64,000 nt of DNA from Bacilli bacterium (GCA_900753325.1 CAADYO010000001.1:1-64000); one strand, 5' to 3'; positions 9,523 to 18,044 are shown, numbered from the stretch's first letter. A program made the numbers and translations. The notes: generated by a model from the letters alone, not told the origin.

Positions 9523-9972
9523 TTATATTTCCTCCTCCTTGATGTTCTCTTTCATTATATTTAATACTTTTATAAATGTTTCCAAATCTTCTTGTCGTAT
9601 GCCTTTTGTTATTTGCTGTTCTAGTTTTTTCATTTTTCTTTTCTTTTTTTCAAATATTTCAATAGTTCTTTCGTTTAAAACTATTTTTTTAGTTCTAGTA
9701 TCTTGTTCGTTTGTTATGCGTTTTATTAAATTGTTTTTTTCCATGGCTTGTAAAACACCAGAGACAGTGGCACGACGGAGATTTAAAATATCTTCTAAAT
9801 CCTTTTGATTTATTTCTTGATTTTTACTGTCTAAAATTTTTTCTATTATTTGAAATTGTGTTGGTGACGGAAATATATTTTCTGGTATATCGACACTTTT
9901 ATTATTTATAAGTGAACGTACAATTTCTTTTTCTAGTGATTTTATTTCATATAATATATTTGTATTATTCAT
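9523..9972 (-). CDS. MarR-family transcriptional regulator
   Basis: 149 residues with the winged-helix core: recognition helix region QKDLEDILNLRRATVSGVLQAMEKNNLIKR (residues ~56-85) followed by the DTRTKKIVL wing. MarR proteins bind palindromes as dimers and are released by small phenolic or drug ligands. It is the first gene of the operon with the two ABC half-exporters, 4 bases apart, so it most likely represses its own promoter and tunes efflux. Start fixed by AAGGAGG. Confidence 0.92.
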   Translation of the reverse strand: MNNTNILYEIKSLEKEIVRSLINNKSVDIPENIFPSPTQFQIIEKILDSKNQEINQKDLEDILNLRRATVSGVLQAMEKNNLIKRITNEQDTRTKKIVLNERTIEIFEKKKRKMKKLEQQITKGIRQEDLETFIKVLNIMKENIKEEEI

Positions 9973-10013
9973 ATTAACCTCCTTTATGATTGTTAGTCAC
10001 CATACATTTATTC

Positions 10014-10042
10014 ATTTTAGTACTTTCGATATATTTTGTCAA
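10014..10042 (-). promoter_or_regulatory. Sigma-A promoter of the marR-ABC operon
   Basis: TTGACA (complement of 10037-10042), 17-bp spacer, TAAAAT (complement of 10014-10019), about 40 bases upstream of the marR ATG. The hexamer GTATGG occurs on both sides of this promoter (in GTATGGCAC and GTATGGTGAC), a possible half-site for MarR binding; that part is inference. Confidence 0.75.
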
Positions 10043-10099
10043 GTGCCATACAAAAATAGTAAAAATAAAAAAGTAGCTTTACACTACTTTGTTTTCTTA

Positions 10100-10176
10100 T
10101 GGTAGCCTGTACGGAATTCGAATCCGTGAATGTTGCCTTGAGAGGGCAATGTGTTAAGCCACTTCACCAACAGGCC
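10100..10176 (-). tRNA. tRNA-Glu (anticodon CUC)
   Basis: 77 nt including an encoded CCA. The anticodon stem TTGCC/GGCAA encloses loop CTCTCAA, giving anticodon CUC; the T arm is CGGATTCGAATTCCG and the D arm reads TTGGTGAAGTGGCTTAACAC, as in Bacillota tRNA-Glu. The acceptor stem has a G1-U72 wobble. CUC reads only GAG, which is notable in an AT-rich genome where UUC would be the primary Glu tRNA. Confidence 0.9.
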
Positions 10177-10263
10177 AATTAATAGTTCTCATTTGTAGAA
10201 CATATTAATTTTATCATAGTTAATTTGTTTTGACAATATATCAATTGGCTTTTCTCACGATTT

Positions 10264-10542
10264 TTATTTTCTTAATCTTAAGTCTTTTACTAGTATTTGT
10301 TTTTTTCCACATAAAACGCAAGATTGCTCTATGTCTTGCATTTCAAGACTGAAGCTAAATACTTGCTGCATACCAATTGGTTTCATTGTATATGTTTTTA
10401 TATTTCTATTTGAACTGCTAGTAACAAACAAATGGTCCTCTTCACTTTTACATATTTTAATACCTAAACTTTCTTCAACAGTTTTTCCTCCACTCTTATG
10501 AGCTACTATTAAATCTAATATTTCTTTATTTATATCTTTCAT
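10264..10542 (-). CDS. Small protein of unknown function with a CxxC pair
   Basis: 92 residues. The N-terminus is helical; near the C-terminus lies CVLCGKK, a possible half zinc knuckle, followed by a basic tail (KDLRLRK). AAGGACG lies about 12 nt before the ATG, a slightly long spacing. It follows murC on the same strand by about 55 bases and precedes tRNA-Glu. No domain recognised; metal or nucleic acid binding is only a guess from the CxxC and the basic tail. Confidence 0.6.
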   Translation of the reverse strand: MKDINKEILDLIVAHKSGGKTVEESLGIKICKSEEDHLFVTSSSNRNIKTYTMKPIGMQQVFSFSLEMQDIEQSCVLCGKKQILVKDLRLRK

Positions 10543-10597
10543 ATAGAAATCACGTCCTTTAATTTGAATTTATTATAGTAGAAAAAAGAAAAACTGT

Positions 10598-11908
10598 CTA
10601 GTTTTTCTTTATAATTTTCTTATATGCGTTAATTAGTCCATCTACATAGGCACAGCCCATAAAGCAGACAACTGAATCTTTTTCATTCTCTAATTTATCT
10701 ATAGTTTCTTCGCTGATTATCTCACTGCCTTTTAAGTTATCTACAATAATACTTGAGGTAACTCCTGGATAATCCTCTTGCTTTTCTCTATTACACTCTA
10801 TTTCAGTTAAGTAGACTTTGTCAGCTATTTTTAGAGCATTTATAAAATCATCTTTGAAGTCTTTTGTTCTTGAATAAGTATTTGGCTTAAATACTACTAC
10901 TAACCGTTTATTTGGATATTTTTGTCTAACAGCTTCTAGAGTAACTTTAATTTCAGTAGGATGATGAGCATAGTCATCAATGATTATACTATTATCTACT
11001 TTTTCGATGGCAAAACGACGTTTGGCATTGTGAAATGTTTTTAATAACTTCTCTATTGTGTCTTTTTCTAATCCTATTTCTTTAACCATAACAATAGCAG
11101 CTGTTGCATCCATTACCATATGCTTACCATATAATGGAATTGTAAAATGACCATATAGTTTGTCATTTATATATAAATCAAATGATGAACCAGTTTCTTC
11201 TAATAAAACATTTTTTATTACTATATCATTATTCTCATTAAAACCATAGAATAAAACTTTAGTTTTATAATTAATTTTTCTTACTTCTTCATTATCCCCG
11301 TTAGCAATTACCATTTTTTTAGTTTGATTGGCAAATATTTCAAATGTATTTCTAATGTCATCAATATCCTTGTAACATTCTAAATGTTCCGCTTCGATAT
11401 TAGTAATTATGGAGTATGTTGGATGATAAGCTGTAAAATGACGATTAAATTCATCACTTTCTACAACATAATACTTATTATCTTTTATAGCGTAGCCGTC
11501 TCCTGCTCCAATAAAGTAATTGCAACCGACTGTTTCTTCTAATAAGTGTCTTATTAGAGAAGATGTTGTTGTTTTGCCATGTGTTCCTGAAACACCAATT
11601 GTTTCAAACATGTCAATTACATCACCCATAATTTCATTGTATTTTTTAATGGTTAATCCTAAGCTTTTAACTCTTTGAATTTCTTTATGATCTTCTTTAA
11701 AAGCAGCACTATAAGTAACAACTGTATCTTTACTTAATTCATGATTTTCATCATAGTAAATGGGAATATTTCTTTCCTCTAATCCATCTTGCGTGAATTT
11801 ATGCCCTTTGGCATCATCATATCCAGACACTTCATTACCTAAATCACTTAATATTTGAGCCAAAGTTGACATCCCGGTACCTTTAATACCAATACAATAA
11901 TATTTCAT
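10598..11908 (-). CDS. murC: UDP-N-acetylmuramate--L-alanine ligase MurC
   Basis: Adds L-Ala to UDP-MurNAc with ATP, the first amino acid step of the cytoplasmic peptidoglycan precursor pathway. 436 residues. The N-terminal nucleotide motif GIKGTGMSTLAQ is at 7-18, the Mur-ligase ATP loop GVSGTHGKTTT near 103-113, EAEHLE near 172, and DDYAHHPTE near 292. RBS AAGGAG before the ATG. Its presence shows that the cell makes a peptidoglycan wall, which separates it from true mycoplasmas. Confidence 0.95.
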   Translation of the reverse strand: MKYYCIGIKGTGMSTLAQILSDLGNEVSGYDDAKGHKFTQDGLEERNIPIYYDENHELSKDTVVTYSAAFKEDHKEIQRVKSLGLTIKKYNEIMGDVIDMFETIGVSGTHGKTTTSSLIRHLLEETVGCNYFIGAGDGYAIKDNKYYVVESDEFNRHFTAYHPTYSIITNIEAEHLECYKDIDDIRNTFEIFANQTKKMVIANGDNEEVRKINYKTKVLFYGFNENNDIVIKNVLLEETGSSFDLYINDKLYGHFTIPLYGKHMVMDATAAIVMVKEIGLEKDTIEKLLKTFHNAKRRFAIEKVDNSIIIDDYAHHPTEIKVTLEAVRQKYPNKRLVVVFKPNTYSRTKDFKDDFINALKIADKVYLTEIECNREKQEDYPGVTSSIIVDNLKGSEIISEETIDKLENEKDSVVCFMGCAYVDGLINAYKKIIKKN

Positions 11909-11987
11909 TTTTATACTCCTTACTAGTTATTAGTATACAATATTTTTAATATTTAGTAAATATTTCAATTAATTTCATTTTTATCAA

Positions 11988-12013
11988 AAAAAGATTGAAA
12001 TTTCAATCTTTTT
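11988..12013 (-). terminator. Terminator after the zinc-ribbon gene
   Basis: A perfect 26-bp palindrome (AAAAAGATTGAAA / TTTCAATCTTTTT) overlapping the stop codon of the minus-strand zinc-ribbon gene; its A/T ends suit termination in either direction. Confidence 0.75.
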
Positions 12014-12191
12014 AGTTTTCTTTAGCAACTTCTTTGCTATTTCTAGCTGCTTTTCTTTTATCACGGCATTCTTTACATCTTTTAGGTTCATTATCTAAAC
12101 CTTTTTCTTTGTAGAAAGCCTGTTCTCCAGCAGTAAAAACAAATTCTTTGCCACAATCTTGGCAAACTAGTGTTTTGTCAGTAAATTCCAT
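12012..12191 (-). CDS. Small zinc-ribbon protein
   Basis: 59 residues. Two Cys pairs, CQDCG at residues 10-14 and CKEC at 39-42, form a treble-clef/zinc-ribbon site, followed by a basic tail (RDKRKAARNSKE). This matches the family of short zinc-binding proteins common in Bacillota and Mollicutes, often annotated as zinc-ribbon domain proteins. Start set by AAGGAGG 7 nt before the ATG. It has its own promoter and a leader of roughly 110 nt. Role unknown; nucleic-acid or ribosome association is plausible. Confidence 0.85.
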   Translation of the reverse strand: MEFTDKTLVCQDCGKEFVFTAGEQAFYKEKGLDNEPKRCKECRDKRKAARNSKEVAKEN

Positions 12192-12309
12192 GCTTTTTCC
12201 TCCTTATCATAGATTGGACTTAGTATAAAGGTCTCTAGTTTCCAAATTTAATAACGAGGAAAATTAACAGCCAATTTTATATAAAATCCAGTGATTTCTC
12301 ACAATTAAT

Positions 12310-12338
12310 AATATATCATTTTTAATAAATTTATGCAA
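12310..12338 (-). promoter_or_regulatory. Promoter of the zinc-ribbon gene
   Basis: TTGCAT (complement of 12333-12338), 17-bp spacer, TATATT (complement of 12310-12315) on the minus strand. The transcript would have a leader of roughly 110 nt before the zinc-ribbon ATG, with a short ATTTTATATAAAAT hairpin inside it. Confidence 0.5.
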
Positions 12339-12361
12339 TGTGTAGATGCCAATTTTACATT

Positions 12362-13087
12362 TTATAAAGCAATTTTTACTTTTTGATAAGCTTCTCTACT
12401 GTCTTTTACAGTTTTTATTTTTTGGTGAGACATATGCTCTATTTCATAAATTGCTAAAGCAAAATATGCGGCAAAGTCGTCACTTGTACCAGTTTTTAAG
12501 GCTTTATGAAGACGATACATGGCTAGTGATGGTATTTTTCCTGTTATGTTTTCTCCAAAACTAGTAATTAAAGCTGCAGTTAGTATAGAAGTCATTGTTC
12601 TTATGTATAATTGTTCTTCTGGTATTGTTGTATCAATAAGACTTAATTCTAAATCTATTAAACTTAATTTATCTGAAAATAAGATGTTATCTCCACCGAT
12701 ATCTTCTGTTTTTATATGATGCTTAGATAGCGTTCTTATTTCTGGTTTTATTCCAGCTATGGAGTCTTTTAATACTTCTATATCAGTTCCTTCATCTATG
12801 TCTTCTAAACTTTTACCTGGCATTATAAATGAGGTATATCCATATAACTCATTTGCGGAAGCAAAAATTTCTTGTGGAACAGCAATTGATGGTGTATTTT
12901 TAACTTTTTGTAGTGCTTGTAATGTTTCTAATACCTCCATGTTCTCTTTCTCATTTAAATCACGATAGTCACTATTCAATAATTTTAAATATTTATTTTC
13001 TGAATAACGATAAATTGTGCTACAACTACCAGAGGCAACTTTATCGGTTAATGGTAATTCTTTTATAGATTTAATAATTTTTTCCAT
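12362..13087 (-). CDS. Divergent protein-kinase-like protein
   Basis: 241 residues with the order of eukaryotic-type kinase motifs in reduced form. A Gly/Ser-rich loop ASGSCSTIYRY (18-28) is followed by a candidate VAIK-type Lys in YLKL (Lys35), acidic residues in the next helix (47-49), TED (127-129) with Asn134 exactly five residues later as in HRDxxxxN, and LIDLE (143-147) in place of DFG. The C-terminal lobe is short and helical. Family assignment is inference from motif spacing; it could be a small-molecule or protein kinase, or a pseudokinase. Start supported by AGAGGG. It precedes no obvious partner. Confidence 0.6.
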   Translation of the reverse strand: MEKIIKSIKELPLTDKVASGSCSTIYRYSENKYLKLLNSDYRDLNEKENMEVLETLQALQKVKNTPSIAVPQEIFASANELYGYTSFIMPGKSLEDIDEGTDIEVLKDSIAGIKPEIRTLSKHHIKTEDIGGDNILFSDKLSLIDLELSLIDTTIPEEQLYIRTMTSILTAALITSFGENITGKIPSLAMYRLHKALKTGTSDDFAAYFALAIYEIEHMSHQKIKTVKDSREAYQKVKIAL

Positions 13088-13156
13088 ACTATCCCTCTTT
13101 TTATTAGGGACATATTATAACACAAAACTATCAAAAAATAAAGCTTTTAAAGAGTT

Positions 13157-13771
13157 TTATTGTTGTTTAGTATTAAGCCTTTCAACTTTTGAGTAGATAC
13201 AACCACAGTAATCTTGACGATATAAATTATATTTTTTTGATAATTCTATACTTCTTTGATAGCCATTTTTCTTTTTAAAATCTGAATATAAGTAATTAGT
13301 TTGATATTTGCTTGATAAATTATTACCTATTTCATTAATCCAGTCTGTCTTTTTGTAAGGACTTAACGTTAGGGTTGTTGCAAAGAAGTCGTAATTCTTT
13401 TCCTTAGCTACTTTTGCAGTTTCTTCTAGGCGCAGTTTATAACATTCGTAGCAACGCTTACCTCTTTCTTTTTCTTTTTCTAATCCTTTGGCAATGGTAT
13501 AGAACTCTTGTGGATCATATCTGGTATCTATAATATTTATAGGATATTTTGTTTTTATTTTTTTGATAAAGTTTTTTAATTCTTCTAAACGTTTTAAATA
13601 TTCTTTTTCTTCAGTTATGTTTGGGTTGTAGTAAATAATTGTTATTTTAAAAAAACTACTTAGTCTTTCTAAAACGGCTGATGAACATGGTGCACAACAA
13701 GCGTGCAGTAAAAGAGTTGAACCAGTTTTAATATTTTTTAATTGCTCTTCCATTAATTTATTATAATTCAT
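13157..13771 (-). CDS. queH: Epoxyqueuosine reductase QueH
   Basis: 204 residues. Carries the QueH (former DUF208) signature: HACCAPCSS near residue 23, CYECYKLRLE near 119 and YCGCIYS near 187, which supply the Cys residues for Fe-S cluster and redox chemistry. QueH performs the last step of queuosine synthesis at tRNA position 34, the non-orthologous replacement for cobalamin-dependent QueG. AAGGATTGATAAT precedes the ATG. No other que genes are in the window, so the cell probably salvages a precursor or encodes them elsewhere. Confidence 0.93.
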   Translation of the reverse strand: MNYNKLMEEQLKNIKTGSTLLLHACCAPCSSAVLERLSSFFKITIIYYNPNITEEKEYLKRLEELKNFIKKIKTKYPINIIDTRYDPQEFYTIAKGLEKEKERGKRCYECYKLRLEETAKVAKEKNYDFFATTLTLSPYKKTDWINEIGNNLSSKYQTNYLYSDFKKKNGYQRSIELSKKYNLYRQDYCGCIYSKVERLNTKQQ

Positions 13772-13891
13772 ATTATCAATCCTTTTCTTGATTTAAGTTT
13801 TCTTGGCGTGTTCATGTTAACATATTTCTAATCTTTTGTCAAAATATGATTTGATATTAATTTTATATTGTTAGGCATATTTTTTTGTTTT

Positions 13892-13907
13892 TGGTATATA
13901 AATTAGT
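13892..13907 (+). promoter_or_regulatory. Extended -10 immediately upstream of the ZIP gene
   Basis: TTTGG followed by TATATAAA ends only a few bases before the ATG at 13908, and no Shine-Dalgarno sequence is present. The predicted transcription start would fall at or next to the start codon, so the mRNA would be leaderless or nearly so. No strong -35 box is visible. Confidence 0.45.
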
Positions 13908-14654
13908 ATGAATAAAATTATGTTTAGCTTTTTAATTACTACTTTAGCTGGTTTTGCAACGCTACTTGGCGTTATACCGTGTTATTTGAATAAGTCTAGG
14001 GAAAATATTATTAGTAAATCTTTAGCTTTTTCGGCTGGGGTGATGATTACGATTTCTCTTACTTCTTTAATACCTGAATCAGTTTTTTTACTCTACTCTA
14101 AATATACAAATATATTTATATTTTTAATAGTGTTTATTTTTGTGGTACTGGGAATTATTTTTTCTAGTTCTGTTGATAAAAAGCTTGAAGAAAACTTTTC
14201 AACCAATAAACTTTATAAGTTGGGTTTGATTTCGGTAATTGCTTTAGCACTACATAATATTCCGGAGGGTATTACTACGTTTATTTCAACTAATAGTAAT
14301 ATTATACTTGGTATTACTTTATCTCTTGCCATTGCTCTACATAATATTCCAGAAGGAATCTCTATTGCAGTTCCAATATATTATGCTACTTATAGTCGCA
14401 AGAAAGCTTTTTGGTATACTTTTTTATCTGGCTTTTCAGAATTACTAGGAGCAGTTCTAGCATATTTATTTATAGCTAGATATATAAATGATTTTATTTT
14501 AGCTTTAATTCTTGGGATTACGGCTGGTATAATGATACATATTAGTATTTATGAATTGCTTCCAAATTCTTGGCAATATAAAAAGAAAAAAGCAACAATG
14601 GTTTCTTTTTTCTTGGGAGTATTAGTTATGCTAATATGTGATTACTTGATTTAG
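13908..14654 (+). CDS. ZIP-family divalent metal transporter
   Basis: 248 residues, eight predicted TM helices. The two metal-pathway motifs HNIPEGITT (near 116) and HNIPEGISI (near 144) in TM4 and TM5 are diagnostic of ZIP/ZupT uptake carriers for Zn2+, Fe2+ or Mn2+. Length fits bacterial ZupT/GufA-like members. The gene is on the plus strand and converges on the XRE gene with a short overlap of the 3' ends. The start has no ribosome binding site but a -10 box a few bases away. Confidence 0.92.
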   Translation: MNKIMFSFLITTLAGFATLLGVIPCYLNKSRENIISKSLAFSAGVMITISLTSLIPESVFLLYSKYTNIFIFLIVFIFVVLGIIFSSSVDKKLEENFSTNKLYKLGLISVIALALHNIPEGITTFISTNSNIILGITLSLAIALHNIPEGISIAVPIYYATYSRKKAFWYTFLSGFSELLGAVLAYLFIARYINDFILALILGITAGIMIHISIYELLPNSWQYKKKKATMVSFFLGVLVMLICDYLI

Positions 14655-16261
14655 TCATCAATACTATCACAATGATATTTTATGATTGAGCCACGTGCTG
14701 TTTCTACCTTGGTTTTTTCGGATTCACACCAGCTTGGACATAAAATAGTATCAGTAGATGCATTATAATGAGCAGAACAATCGCCATCATCTTCTTCAAT
14801 ACGCCTTTCAATATTAGAAATTCTATATCCAGTTTCGGTTGTTTCTTGATCATATAAATATATTTTAGAAAAATTTGTCATTAATTTTCTTATAGTTTCA
14901 TCACTAGCACAAATTTTCATACTATTGTTAAATTCTTCTGTTGAATAGTTTTTAATAGTATTTTTCTTTAAATCATTAAATAACTCCTTCATTTGTTCCA
15001 AATGATTATTTGAATTATCTAAATATACATAATACTCTCGCATATCAAAATCATAATTTACATCATATGTAATGTTAAAATATTTTGGAGATTTATATTT
15101 TATTTTTATATCATTTAGATTCATAGTATTATCTACTACAATTTCAAAGTTATGTGGATAATAATTAGTTATTAACATGTTATCTTTATATGTTAACTTG
15201 ATTTCATTTTGTTTAATGTCTTTATCGGTATAATTTACTACATTTATGTTTTTAAAGCCAAGTATAAATATTCCAAAACCGATGCCTGTTACTATTATTG
15301 ATCCAAGAATTATTAAAGCTGGTATTTCTGGCTTTATCTTTTTGTTTATGATGTAATAAATCATTATAATAAGTAAAACTACAATGGCAACTGTAATACC
15401 AAATATACTGATTGTTGCTCCAGCAAATATTGTAGAATAACAGGCTAAAGATATACTAACAACTAAACCTATTAGAGCTAATATTAAAGTAAATATTAAA
15501 AATAGACCAACAAGAGCTATAAATAATTTAAAAATAAATATTACTATTTTTGATAAGATTGTAAGAAAAGCATATGGTTCTTTAGTTGGATCTCTCAAGA
15601 TTATTTTTGTGTCCTTTTCTGATACTATTTTTGGCTCCTTTTTTTCTTTAAAATCTTTACCTTTTTCTTCTTTTTTGTTCTCTGTTTTACGATTTTCTTC
15701 TATTAGTACTTCATCATAGTAATTTAAGTAACGTATTTTAAAGATATGAATAATTATTATTAGAGATAAAATAAACCAAATTATCTGACATATTCCTTTT
15801 AAAATATTATAGACTGTATAATAACTTCCATTTAAAATAAAATCTACTATTTTACAAATCATCGATGGAATCATACTAGAGAGTATAAAACCGACTATTG
15901 CTAAAACAGCAATTAGAAAAAGCTGTTCAAAAAAACATTTTATAATGTTTGATGCCTTCATACGAAAAAACATATTAATTGTTTTAGTAAGAAAATCTAG
16001 TAATGAATCTAGAGCAATATTTAAATTATTCTTTTCTTTACGTTCTACTTCTTCTATTTCAGTAACATTATCATTTATTAAGTCATCCATACTACAATTA
16101 AAAATATTACATATTTGAACAATTTTATCTGTTTCTGGATAAGTGTTGTTACTTTCCCATTTTGATACAGATTGTCTGGATACATTTAATTTGTTAGCTA
16201 GGTCTTCTTGTGATAAGCCATGTTTTTTTCTTAGTTTGATGAGTTTATCACCAAATTTCAT
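14651..16261 (-). CDS. Membrane-bound XRE-family regulator
   Basis: 536 residues. An N-terminal XRE HTH (residues 1-60: LRKKHGLSQEDLANKLNVSRQSVSKWE) is followed by a linker and several TM segments (about 100-180 and 235-340), a charged cytoplasmic EK-rich linker (~185-225), and a C-terminal extracytoplasmic domain (~345-536) with Cys residues. A DNA-binding domain joined directly to a membrane sensor suggests a one-component regulator that senses an envelope signal. GAGGTG precedes the ATG. A 30-bp element upstream is shared with the MacB-like ABC operon at 26.2 kb. Confidence 0.8.
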   Translation of the reverse strand: MKFGDKLIKLRKKHGLSQEDLANKLNVSRQSVSKWESNNTYPETDKIVQICNIFNCSMDDLINDNVTEIEEVERKEKNNLNIALDSLLDFLTKTINMFFRMKASNIIKCFFEQLFLIAVLAIVGFILSSMIPSMICKIVDFILNGSYYTVYNILKGICQIIWFILSLIIIIHIFKIRYLNYYDEVLIEENRKTENKKEEKGKDFKEKKEPKIVSEKDTKIILRDPTKEPYAFLTILSKIVIFIFKLFIALVGLFLIFTLILALIGLVVSISLACYSTIFAGATISIFGITVAIVVLLIIMIYYIINKKIKPEIPALIILGSIIVTGIGFGIFILGFKNINVVNYTDKDIKQNEIKLTYKDNMLITNYYPHNFEIVVDNTMNLNDIKIKYKSPKYFNITYDVNYDFDMREYYVYLDNSNNHLEQMKELFNDLKKNTIKNYSTEEFNNSMKICASDETIRKLMTNFSKIYLYDQETTETGYRISNIERRIEEDDGDCSAHYNASTDTILCPSWCESEKTKVETARGSIIKYHCDSIDD

Positions 16262-16285
16262 ATTTTTTCACCTCTTTCGCTATTA

Positions 16286-16330
16286 ATAATACGATAATTA
16301 TTGGTTGCATTCTACCAACTTCGCTTGGAA
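16286..16330 (-). promoter_or_regulatory. Promoter with 30-bp shared element, copy 1
   Basis: Positions 16301-16330 carry an element (TTGGTTGCATTCTACCAACTT plus CTTGGAA on the plus strand) also found at 26205-26234. On the minus strand TTGGTA is followed by 21 bases and then TATTAT (complement of 16286-16291). No good -35 hexamer is visible, so the element may bind an activator over the -35 position. The ATG of the XRE gene follows about 25 bases after the -10. Confidence 0.6.
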
Positions 16331-16420
16331 ATTTGTAAACTTCAAGTTGCTTTTTATATATAATAACAGATTTACAAAATAAAAAGCAAACATTTGAATA
16401 TGTTTACTTTAATTATTTTT

Positions 16421-18043
16421 TTACTTAGTAGCTGATTTTATTTTATAAATGAATGTTGAATTAGTTGCATTGTTAGAACCATATCCATTATAATTTTTTG
16501 ATAATCTTACTAAAGTTTTTAATTTATTAGAATAATTACTTGCTGTTTGTCCATATGCTGTTAATTTATTTATTCCTTCTTTATTTAATTGGTCAAGTCC
16601 AGAGGCTAAACTTTCAGTACCATTAAATACTTCAACTGTACCGTCTGATAATTGTTTAGCTCCAGCAGTTAATTGAGCTACACCTGATTTTAATTCTGTT
16701 AAACCTCCATTTATTTGTTCTGAACCTGTTTCTGCTTCATATAAAGCTTCTTCTAATTGATTTAACATAGAATCAACTGTTGCTACTGTACTATTAATTT
16801 TTTCTGTTAATGTTGAAATTGCAGTGTTGTTATTTTCTAGTAAGATTAAATATGGTAAGTTTTTGGTTTGTTCTATTGTTACACCTTTACTTAACATACA
16901 TAAACCTAATTTGAATTCATTTTCTTCTGTTGTCATATTACATTCAACAGCTGCTTGTTTAGCATTATTTATTTTTTCTTCATCATTATTAAATTCTTTT
17001 TTTATTTTAGCTATCATTTTGTTATTGGCAGCTTGTAATTCTTGTAATTGTTTCATTTGTTCAACTGTTTCGGCATTACTTTGGGCAGCCATTAATTGTT
17101 GTTTAGCTGCAGTTAATTTAACAATAATTTCTTTAATACCTGAAGTTAAACTAACTGATCCTGCTTCTAGTTTATCAATACCAGCTTGAGCTTTTTCTAG
17201 ATTAGCACTTAAAGTGTTAGCTCCGGAAGAAATTTGAGCAGTACCAGCTTTTAATTCATTAGCTCCGGCTACAGCTTTATCCATATTAACTTGTAAAGTA
17301 TTTAGAGAAGTATTTAAAGTGTCCATTTTGTTGAATATATTCATATCACTTTCTGATAATAGTTTTGGAGAGGAAATTAAATATATATTATTTAATGTGA
17401 AGTTTGTAGTATCAAATGATATTTCTATATTATCTAGACCTTTTAATTCATTAACACCTAAGCTTTTATATAATCCAGGAGCAGCTATTGCTACTACCAT
17501 ACTTTTATTACCAGTACTAGTTACTTTACCATTAGTAATAGTAATATTTGAATTAGTTTTATTACTTAAAGCTGTTCCAACTGTTACTACAAATGGTGTA
17601 TATAAACCTGTTCTTGTATCATAAGCATTATTTTTTAAACTTAATTTAATAGTAACTTTTCCTTTTTTGCCTACTAATTTTTTTGCTGTCATTTCTTTAC
17701 CATCTAGGTAGTATTTAGCATCTACTGTAATTGGTAATTCTTGATCAGTTGTACCTTGATAATAAATATCTTTTCCTTTGGCATTCCAAGTAATAATATT
17801 ATTATCTTCAGTATAAGTCTCTTTACCATTGATATTTAGTAATTTTTTTAATTCAGTATCATCGTTTACTTTACCTTTATCTAAATCAGATATATGATTA
17901 TTAACAATTGTCTTTTCTACTGTACCATTGTAATTAAGGTTTGCGTAAACTGTTTCTTCTTTAGTTAAAGCTAATGTTGATACTGGTGTAAATAATAGGC
18001 TTGATATTAATACACCTGATATAACTTTATTTAAATTTTTCAT
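16421..18043 (-). CDS. Secreted YhgE/Pip-like coiled-coil protein
   Basis: 540 residues from the ATG at 18043, chosen for AGAGGGAG before it; the gene starts directly after the MMPL stop. A signal peptide (MKNLNKVISGVLISSLLFTPVSTLA) leads to a beta-rich domain (~25-225) and then long helices with repeated Gly-containing heptads (ANELKAGTAQISSGANTL, GVAQLTAGAKQLSDG) as in YhgE/Pip-type and MMPL-linked coiled-coil proteins. Outside the membrane it probably acts with the MMPL pump, as an adaptor or spacer through the wall. A second coil lies near 480-510. Confidence 0.75.
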   Translation of the reverse strand: MKNLNKVISGVLISSLLFTPVSTLALTKEETVYANLNYNGTVEKTIVNNHISDLDKGKVNDDTELKKLLNINGKETYTEDNNIITWNAKGKDIYYQGTTDQELPITVDAKYYLDGKEMTAKKLVGKKGKVTIKLSLKNNAYDTRTGLYTPFVVTVGTALSNKTNSNITITNGKVTSTGNKSMVVAIAAPGLYKSLGVNELKGLDNIEISFDTTNFTLNNIYLISSPKLLSESDMNIFNKMDTLNTSLNTLQVNMDKAVAGANELKAGTAQISSGANTLSANLEKAQAGIDKLEAGSVSLTSGIKEIIVKLTAAKQQLMAAQSNAETVEQMKQLQELQAANNKMIAKIKKEFNNDEEKINNAKQAAVECNMTTEENEFKLGLCMLSKGVTIEQTKNLPYLILLENNNTAISTLTEKINSTVATVDSMLNQLEEALYEAETGSEQINGGLTELKSGVAQLTAGAKQLSDGTVEVFNGTESLASGLDQLNKEGINKLTAYGQTASNYSNKLKTLVRLSKNYNGYGSNNATNSTFIYKIKSATK

Positions 18044-18044
18044 T

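Noticed and set aside
10570..10600. Hairpin-like A/T runs as riboswitches
   Set aside because: No T-box, purine, TPP, SAM, preQ1 or other known aptamer core could be seen in any leader in this window; the untranslated leaders are mostly under 120 bases.
16301..16330. The 30-bp shared element as a transposon end or CRISPR repeat
   Set aside because: Only two copies are seen, both the same distance before a -10 box, with no transposase or array nearby.
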